Made by a program: the position numbers and the translations under genes. This document shows positions 6,051 through 10,281 of a DNA stretch of 10,281 nucleotides, piece by piece. The DNA is from Sphingomonas sp. (GTDB lineage: Bacteria; Pseudomonadota; Alphaproteobacteria; Sphingomonadales; Sphingomonadaceae), in assembly GCA_030824725.1 (NCBI GenBank), contig JAPJRE010000121.1:1-10281 (forward strand). The letters are read 5' to 3'. Position 1 is the first letter of the stretch; each line of letters opens with the position of its first letter. Below the pieces are notes generated by a model. That model did no database searches. It had not been told where the DNA came from and saw nothing but the letters and a program-made list of their open reading frames with translations.

Positions 6051-7163
6051 ATGAAGACCCGCGCCGCCGTCGCCTTCGAAGCGAAGAAGCCGCTGGAGAT
6101 CGTCGAACTCGATCTGGAAGGCCCCAAGGCCGGCGAAGTGCTGGTCGAGATCATGGCCACCGGCCTCTGCCACACCGATGCCTACACGCTGGACGGCCTC
6201 GATTCGGAAGGCCTGTTCCCCTCGGTGCTCGGCCATGAAGGCGCCGGTATCGTCCGCGAGGTGGGCGCCGGCGTCACCAGCGTGAAGCCGGGCGATCACG
6301 TGATCCCGCTCTACACGCCCGAATGCCGCCAGTGTAAGTCGTGCCTCTCGGGCAAGACCAACCTGTGCACCGCGATCCGCGCCACCCAGGGCAAGGGGCT
6401 GATGCCCGACGGCACCACCCGCTTCAGCTACAAGGGCATGCCCGTCTTCCATTACATGGGCTGCTCGACCTTCTCGAACTTCACCGTGCTGCCCGAGATC
6501 GCCGTGGCGAAGATCCGCGAGGACGCGCCCTTCCAGACCAGCTGCTATATCGGCTGCGGCGTCACCACCGGCGTCGGCGCGGTGGTCAACACCGCCAAGG
6601 TGCAGGTGGGCGAGACGGTCGTGGTGTTCGGCCTGGGCGGGATCGGCCTCAACGTGATCCAGGGTGCACGCCTCGCGGGAGCCGGCCAGATCATCGGCAT
6701 CGACGTCAACCCGGACCGCGAGGCATGGGGCCGCAAGTTCGGCATGACCCACTTCCTCAACACCAAGGGCATGTCGCGCGAACAGATCGTCGCCAAGGTC
6801 GTCGAGCTGACCGACGGCGGCGCCGACTACAGCTTCGACGCGACCGGCAACACCGAAGTGATGCGCACCGCGCTCGAATGCTGCCATCGCGGCTGGGGCG
6901 AATCGATCATCATCGGCGTCGCCGAGGCGGGCAAGGAGATCAGCACCCGCCCGTTCCAGCTGGTCACCGGCCGCGTCTGGAAGGGCACCGCGTTCGGCGG
7001 CGCCAAGGGCCGGACCGACGTGCCGAAGATCGTCGACTGGTACATGAACGGCAAGATCGCCATCGACCCGATGATCACCCACGTGCTCACGCTGGAAGAG
7101 ATCAACAAGGGCTTCGACCTGATGCATGCGGGCGAGAGCATCCGCAGCGTCGTCGTCTACTGA
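6051..7163 (+). CDS. frmA: S-(hydroxymethyl)glutathione dehydrogenase (class III alcohol dehydrogenase)
   Basis: A 370-residue zinc alcohol dehydrogenase that oxidises S-hydroxymethylglutathione, the spontaneous adduct of formaldehyde and glutathione, to S-formylglutathione with NAD+. It can also act as an S-nitrosoglutathione reductase. Catalytic zinc ligands are C40, H62 (GHEGAG) and C169 (GCGVTTG). The structural zinc is held by C92, C95, C98 and C106. The Rossmann motif GLGGIG is at 194-199, followed by D218, which favours NAD over NADP. The class III stretch ATQGKGLMPDGT (111-122) preceded by R110 corresponds to the arginine that binds the glutathione carboxylate. Full family length and no gaps. 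AGGAGA stands 8 bases before the ATG. It is the first gene of an operon with the VOC protein and frmB, which take the pathway to formate in the cytoplasm. Confidence 0.97.
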   Translation: MKTRAAVAFEAKKPLEIVELDLEGPKAGEVLVEIMATGLCHTDAYTLDGLDSEGLFPSVLGHEGAGIVREVGAGVTSVKPGDHVIPLYTPECRQCKSCLSGKTNLCTAIRATQGKGLMPDGTTRFSYKGMPVFHYMGCSTFSNFTVLPEIAVAKIREDAPFQTSCYIGCGVTTGVGAVVNTAKVQVGETVVVFGLGGIGLNVIQGARLAGAGQIIGIDVNPDREAWGRKFGMTHFLNTKGMSREQIVAKVVELTDGGADYSFDATGNTEVMRTALECCHRGWGESIIIGVAEAGKEISTRPFQLVTGRVWKGTAFGGAKGRTDVPKIVDWYMNGKIAIDPMITHVLTLEEINKGFDLMHAGESIRSVVVY

Positions 7164-7175
7164 GGAGACAGGAGC

Positions 7176-7562
7176 ATGTTCACCCATGTGATGCTGGGCG
7201 CCGACGATATCGACGCCGCCAAAGTCTTTTACGACGCGACGCTGGGCGTGCTTGGCGTGCCCGAAGGCGTGATCGACGAGAAAGGCCGGATCAACTATGC
7301 GCACAGCGGCGGCCGTCTGCTGATCACCAAGCCGATCAACGGCGAGCCGGCGAGCTGCGCCAATGGCGGCACGATCGGCTTCTTCGCCGCTTCGCCCGAT
7401 CTGGTCGACACATGGCAGGCGACCGGCGCGGCGAACGGCGGCACCGTGATCGAGGATCCCGCCGGCATCCGCAATGCTACCGGGGGCCGGAAGCTCTACC
7501 TCGCCTATCTGCGCGATCCGTCCGGCAACAAGCTCTGCGCCGTCCACCCGGTTCGCGGCTGA
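7176..7562 (+). CDS. VOC-superfamily (glyoxalase-like) protein inside the frm operon
   Basis: A 128-residue single vicinal-oxygen-chelate domain. It starts FTHVMLGADDIDAAKVFYDATLG, with a putative metal-ligand H4. The two beta-alpha-beta-beta-beta halves are split near residue 60, and the typical closing block YLRDPSGNKL is at 111-120. The usual glutamate of that block is C121, so the metal site may be incomplete, with H124 nearby. The start is ATG at 7176, 12 bases after the frmA stop, with GAGGAG 8 bases upstream. Its stop overlaps the frmB start by one base (TGATG). Its place between the two formaldehyde genes suggests a helper for a glutathione adduct or aldehyde, but the reaction is unknown. 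Confidence 0.88.
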   Translation: MFTHVMLGADDIDAAKVFYDATLGVLGVPEGVIDEKGRINYAHSGGRLLITKPINGEPASCANGGTIGFFAASPDLVDTWQATGAANGGTVIEDPAGIRNATGGRKLYLAYLRDPSGNKLCAVHPVRG

Positions 7563-8398
7563 TGGAAACACTGTCGACCAACAAGGCGTTCGGCGGGGTG
7601 CAGGGCGTGTATCGCCACGCCTCCGCCGCAACGGGCACGCCGATGACCTTCTCGGTCTATGTGCCCCCGCATGAAGATGGCGCGACGCTGCCGGTGCTCT
7701 GGTATCTCTCGGGCCTCACCTGCACCCATGCCAACGTCACCGAAAAGGGCGAATATCGCCGCGCCTGCGCCGAGGCCGGGGTGATCTTCGTCGCGCCGGA
7801 TACCTCCCCGCGCGGCGAGGGCGTGATCGACGTGCCGGAATACGACTTCGGGCAAGGCGCAGGCTTCTATGTCGATGCGACCCAGGCGCCGTGGTCCGAG
7901 CATTTCCACATGCGCAGCTATGTCGAGGACGAGCTGCCCGCGCTGCTCGCGGCCGAGTTCCCGATGGCGGACCAGACCCGGCAGGGGATCACCGGCCATT
8001 CGATGGGCGGCCATGGCGCGCTCACCATCGCCTTGCGCAATCCCGAGCGCTTCCGCAGCGTCTCGGCCTTCGCGCCGATCGCCGCCCCCGCCCAGGTCGC
8101 CTGGGGGCAGAAGGCGCTGGGCGGCTATCTCGGCGACAATCCTGCGGCGTGGCGCGCCCATGACGCCGTCGCGCTGATCGAGGACGGCGCGCGCCTGCCC
8201 GAGCTGCTGGTCGACCAGGGCGACGCCGATGCATTTCTTGCCGAGCAGCTTCACCCACAGTTGCTGGCCGATGCCTGCGCCGCCGCCGGCATCAAGCTGA
8301 CGCTGCGGCTCCAGCCGGGCTATGACCACAGCTATTACTTCGTCTCGACCTTCCTCGCCGAGCATGTCGCCTGGCATGCGGCGCGGCTGAAAGCTTGA
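7562..8398 (+). CDS. frmB: S-formylglutathione hydrolase
   Basis: A 278-residue alpha/beta hydrolase of the esterase D family that splits S-formylglutathione into formate and glutathione, the step after FrmA. The catalytic serine is S147 in GHSMGGHGA. The aspartate is D223 in DQGDADAFL and the histidine is H256 in YDHSYYF. The family cysteine C54 lies in LSGLTCTHAN, and PRGEG (83-87) is also conserved. Length and motifs are complete, and there is no signal peptide, so it is cytoplasmic. The start ATG at 7562 overlaps the VOC gene stop by one base (TGATG) and has no evident ribosome site. It is probably translated by reinitiation, coupling its amount to the genes before it. A plausible terminator follows the stop. 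Confidence 0.96.
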   Translation: METLSTNKAFGGVQGVYRHASAATGTPMTFSVYVPPHEDGATLPVLWYLSGLTCTHANVTEKGEYRRACAEAGVIFVAPDTSPRGEGVIDVPEYDFGQGAGFYVDATQAPWSEHFHMRSYVEDELPALLAAEFPMADQTRQGITGHSMGGHGALTIALRNPERFRSVSAFAPIAAPAQVAWGQKALGGYLGDNPAAWRAHDAVALIEDGARLPELLVDQGDADAFLAEQLHPQLLADACAAAGIKLTLRLQPGYDHSYYFVSTFLAEHVAWHAARLKA

Positions 8399-8414
8399 TA
8401 TAGGGGTAAGGACA

Positions 8415-8443
8415 CGGTGCGGCGCGGGGCCGTGCCGGTCTTT
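8415..8443 (+). terminator. probable Rho-independent terminator of the frm operon
   Basis: CGGTGCGGC (8415-8423) pairs with GCCGTGCCG (8429-8437) in a 9-bp GC-rich stem with two G-T wobbles and a 5-base loop. GTCTTTCC follows. The T tract is short. The hairpin begins 16 bases after the frmB stop and ends 23 bases before the next start, the right place to end the frm transcript. Confidence 0.45.
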
Positions 8444-8460
8444 CCGGGGGAGTTGCCTGC

Positions 8461-9381
8461 GTGAAGTTGAAGTCGCTGTTTGCCGCCGCCGCCGCGCCGC
8501 TGACGCTCCTGTTCAGCCCGCTCGCCTTCGGTCAGGCGGCGCCGGCCGCCGCGCCGGCCGTGCAGAGCCGCCCGGCCGATCCCGCGCTGTGGGTGGTCAA
8601 GGATGCCGACACCACCATCTATCTGTTCGGCACGGTGCATGTGCTCAAGCCCGGGCTCAGCTGGTTCGATTCGGCGGTGAAGGCGGCATTCGACAAAAGC
8701 GACACGCTGGTGCTCGAGCTCATCGAGCCCGATCCCGCCGCGATGCAGGGGCTGCTGGTCAAGATGGCGCTCGCCCCGGCGGGCTCCAAGCCGATCGCCG
8801 AGCAGCTCCCCGCCGACAAGCGCGACGCCTATCTGAAGGCGATGGCAGACATCGGCGTGCCGCCCGCTGCCTTCGACATGCTGCAGCCCTGGGTGGCCGG
8901 CATCACCCTCAGCGTCGCCGGACTGCCCAAGCTCGGCTATGATCCGGCGAGCGGTGCGGAAAAGGTGCTCACCGCCGCCGCCAAGGCTTCGGGCAAGCCG
9001 ATCGTCGGGCTGGAGAACGCGGAACAGCAGCTCGGCTATTTCGCCGGCATGCCGGCTTCGCTGCAGCTCGCATTCCTCGGCTCCGCCGTGGACGATTATC
9101 CGAAGCTCGGCACCGATCTGGGCAAGATGGTCGATCAATGGGCCGCCGGCGATCCCGAGGCGCTGGGCGCGACGATGAACGAAGGCATGCGCGATACGCC
9201 CGAGCTCGCGCGGATCCTGCTGACCGAGCGCAACGCGCGCTGGGCGAAATGGATCGAGGCACGGCTCCAAACGCCGGGAACGGTGTTCTTGGCGGTAGGC
9301 GCCGGCCATCTGGCCGGTGCCGACAGTGTCCAGGCGTTCCTCGCCAAGGATCGGGTGAAGGCGGAGCGCGTCCGCTACTGA
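8461..9381 (+). CDS. TraB/GumN family protein with signal peptide
   Basis: A 306-residue protein of the TraB/GumN family (also called TraB/PrgY/GumN), often proposed to be metal-dependent hydrolases related to Tiki proteases. The N-terminus has lysines at 2 and 4, a hydrophobic core and a likely cleavage near AFG-QA (about residue 24), so it is exported. A Pro/Ala-rich spacer follows. The two conserved motifs are both present: GTVH (57-60) near the start and GAGH (280-283) near the end. An acidic stretch LVLELIEPDP lies around residues 83-92. The bacterial substrate is not known. The start is GTG at 8461 with GGGGGAG 8 bases upstream. It lies 62 bases after frmB but beyond the putative terminator, so it may have its own promoter. 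Confidence 0.88.
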   Translation: MKLKSLFAAAAAPLTLLFSPLAFGQAAPAAAPAVQSRPADPALWVVKDADTTIYLFGTVHVLKPGLSWFDSAVKAAFDKSDTLVLELIEPDPAAMQGLLVKMALAPAGSKPIAEQLPADKRDAYLKAMADIGVPPAAFDMLQPWVAGITLSVAGLPKLGYDPASGAEKVLTAAAKASGKPIVGLENAEQQLGYFAGMPASLQLAFLGSAVDDYPKLGTDLGKMVDQWAAGDPEALGATMNEGMRDTPELARILLTERNARWAKWIEARLQTPGTVFLAVGAGHLAGADSVQAFLAKDRVKAERVRY

Positions 9382-9409
9382 CGATCCCGGCGAGGCGCGT
9401 TTCCCTTCC

Positions 9410-9434
9410 GATGCGGCCCCGTCGCATCTCCTTT
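9410..9434 (+). terminator. hairpin after the TraB/GumN gene
   Basis: GATGCG (9410-9415) and CGCATC (9423-9428) pair, with a further G-T wobble inside, around a short loop; TCCTTT follows. It could end the TraB/GumN transcript or shape the leader of the DUF1440 gene, whose ribosome site TTGGAG follows at once. The stem is short and the T tract is broken by two C residues. Confidence 0.3.
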
Positions 9435-9446
9435 GGAGCAATTCGC

Positions 9447-9932
9447 ATGGCATCGAATCCCCGTCCCCTGATCGGCCTGCTCGCGGGCGTCGCCGCCGGC
9501 CTGGTCGCCTCGGCCGCGATGGCCGCGTTCCAGAACCAGGCGAGCAAGCTGATCCCCAAGGAGGACCAGAGCGACGGCGATCCGGCGACGGTCAAGGCCG
9601 CCGATGTGGTGGTCGAGGCGACCACCGGCGACAAGGTGCCCGAGCCCTATCGCGAGGCCTCGGGCCAGGCGGTGCATTACATCGTCGGCGGCGTGCTGGG
9701 CGGCATCTACGGGCTGATCACCGAATATCGCCCGGAAGCCGCCTCGGGCTTCGGCGGTGCATACGGCGTGGTCACCTCGGCGCTGCTCGACGAGGGCGCG
9801 GTGCCGGCGCTGGGTCTCGGCAGCGGGCCGAGCGAGACGCCGGCCTCGATCCATGCGTTCGGCGCGGCGTCGCACCTGGTCTACGGCGTGGTGCTGGAAG
9901 GCGTGCGGCGGATCATCGCCGGCGCGCGGTAA
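9447..9932 (+). CDS. DUF1440/YagU-like inner membrane protein
   Basis: A 161-residue protein with hydrophobic segments at about 7-28, 76-91, 103-114 and 137-150, many glycine and alanine small-residue turns, and a charged loop at 35-71. The overall pattern fits the DUF1440 family, which includes E. coli YagU, a membrane protein tied to acid resistance: an N-terminal span, a polar loop, then AVHYIVGGVLGGIYGLITEYRP-type and FGGAYGVVTSALLDE-type segments. The role here is not known. The ATG at 9447 was chosen for GGAG 8 bases upstream. An in-frame ATG at 9411 lies inside a hairpin without a ribosome site. The gene is followed by the composite palindrome, which may end its transcript. Confidence 0.75.
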   Translation: MASNPRPLIGLLAGVAAGLVASAAMAAFQNQASKLIPKEDQSDGDPATVKAADVVVEATTGDKVPEPYREASGQAVHYIVGGVLGGIYGLITEYRPEAASGFGGAYGVVTSALLDEGAVPALGLGSGPSETPASIHAFGAASHLVYGVVLEGVRRIIAGAR

Positions 9933-9944
9933 GCCACCAACAGC

Positions 9945-10038
9945 CACCCTCACCCTTCCGCGGCTTCGCCGCTCCCTTCCCTCTCCCACCGGGAGAGGGA
10001 AGGGGCCCGCTGCCGGTGGCAGTGGAAGGGTGAGGGTG
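9945..10038. repeat. 94-base composite palindrome able to fold as a cloverleaf
   Basis: An outer perfect 15-bp inverted repeat (9945-9959 with 10024-10038) encloses three adjoining perfect hairpins. The first is 9960-9972 (GCGGC, loop TTC, GCCGC). The second is 9974-10004, a 14-bp stem with loop ACC. The third is 10010-10022 (CTGCC, loop GGT, GGCAG). Linkers between the arms are one, five and one bases. The result is a four-arm cruciform on either strand. It lies in a gene-free stretch between the DUF1440 gene and hppA. This is how REP/MITE-like extragenic repeats look, and short CCCTCTCCC/GGGAGAGGG palindromes are common between proteobacterial genes. It may also act as a transcription terminator or mRNA stabiliser. 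No direct target-site duplication was obvious. Confidence 0.85.
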
Positions 10039-10086
10039 ATGCACGTGCCATCTCCCAATCCTAACCGCCTTGCGCGAACCCCCTAT

Positions 10087-10095
10087 TGCTATACC
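10087..10095 (+). promoter_or_regulatory. possible extended -10 promoter of hppA
   Basis: TGCTATACC at 10087-10095 reads as an extended -10 (TG, one base, TATACC). A TTGCGC at 10070-10075 could be a -35, but the spacing of 14 bases is short. It would start a transcript about 70 bases before the hppA ATG and downstream of the composite palindrome. Confidence 0.35.
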
Positions 10096-10170
10096 CTCCC
10101 GGGTCGCGGACGAGACCGGACACACCCGGCGTGCGCCGCAACCCGCAATTGCAGGGGAGGATGTCACTCT

Positions 10171-10281
10171 ATGACGATCGTCTATTTCGCCATCGTCTGC
10201 GGCCTGATCGCCGTGGCCTATGGCTTCATCACCAGCCAGCAGGTGCTGCGCGCACCGGCCGGCAACGCCAAGATGCAGGAT
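10171..10281 (+). CDS. hppA: membrane-bound proton-translocating pyrophosphatase (N-terminus only)
   Basis: The first 37 codons of a gene that runs off the right edge. The sequence begins MTIVYFAIVCGLIAVAYGFITSQ, a membrane span, followed by a loop with APAGNAKMQD. This is the characteristic start of alphaproteobacterial HppA, in which span 1 is followed by a conserved (G/N)xxxMQ(D/E)IA segment. The family hydrolyses pyrophosphate and pumps H+ (some members Na+) across the inner membrane; the catalytic and ion-gate residues lie outside the window, so the ion cannot be told. The start is ATG with GGGGAGG 10 bases upstream. Confidence 0.85.
   Translation, partial: MTIVYFAIVCGLIAVAYGFITSQQVLRAPAGNAKMQD

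Noticed and set aside
6341..7561. Upstream extension of frmB through frmA and the VOC gene in the same frame
   Set aside because: The translation before METLSTNKAF is Arg/His-rich shadow sequence. The frmB protein is complete from 7562.
6033..7631. Minus-strand open frame of 532 codons opposite frmA and the VOC gene
   Set aside because: It is antisense to an unmistakable class III alcohol dehydrogenase and has no ribosome site or domain of its own.
8335..9453. Minus-strand open frame of 372 codons opposite the TraB/GumN gene
   Set aside because: The plus-strand gene has a signal peptide and both family motifs; the antisense frame is a compositional shadow.
1..10281. Mobile element, CRISPR array, tRNA or phage-defence system
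   Set aside because: No transposase, integrase, spacer-repeat pattern, tRNA-like gene or nuclease/toxin pair was seen. Apart from the composite palindrome, the region reads as ordinary chromosome.

Overview
This GC-rich window with strong third-position GC looks like the chromosome of an alphaproteobacterium, most likely a sphingomonad. That assignment rests on the flavour of the proteins: a FixL/FixJ pair, a sulfite-oxidase-like enzyme without a signal peptide, DUF4126 and DUF1440 membrane proteins, TraB/GumN, and a membrane pyrophosphatase. It is inferred from memory of families, not from a search. I see no tRNA, rRNA, CRISPR array, insertion sequence, prophage or plasmid function. No gene-free stretch exceeds 300 bases; the longest is 238 bases (9933-10170).

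Layout. At the left edge (3-140, plus strand) is what looks like the C-terminal tail of a gene that enters from outside. It converges on a long run of seven minus-strand genes, read from right to left. These are a DUF4126 membrane protein (5886-5425), a mercuric-reductase-like FAD disulfide oxidoreductase (5428-4052), a sulfite-oxidase-like molybdenum enzyme (4036-3392), a degenerate receiver-domain protein (3253-2873), a FixL-type heme-PAS histidine kinase (2876-1107), a FixJ response regulator (1110-493) and a 72-residue unrecognised protein (396-178). Within the run, DUF4126/oxidoreductase, receiver/fixL and fixL/fixJ overlap by 4 bases each (ATGA or GTGA). A 138-base gap with a palindrome separates the redox genes from the sensory genes.

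From 6051 the plus strand carries a formaldehyde-detoxification operon: frmA (glutathione-dependent formaldehyde dehydrogenase), a VOC-family protein, and frmB (S-formylglutathione hydrolase). The last two overlap by one base, and a plausible terminator hairpin follows at 8415-8443. Next come a secreted or periplasmic TraB/GumN protein, a DUF1440 membrane protein, a 94-base composite palindrome that can fold as a cloverleaf, and the first 37 codons of hppA (proton-pumping membrane pyrophosphatase), which runs off the right edge.

How the parts may work together. The receiver-like protein, FixL and FixJ form one translationally coupled oxygen-sensing module. FixL keeps the heme-ligand and distal-pocket residues of rhizobial FixL without a gap. 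The receiver lacks its phospho-acceptor aspartate and is placed like a regulator of the kinase, in the manner of Caulobacter FixT. No fixK and no nitrogen-fixation or cytochrome oxidase gene is present, so the targets lie elsewhere, with the adjacent 72-residue gene as a candidate. The frm operon oxidises formaldehyde to formate through glutathione adducts and is independent of the sensory cluster as far as the sequence shows.
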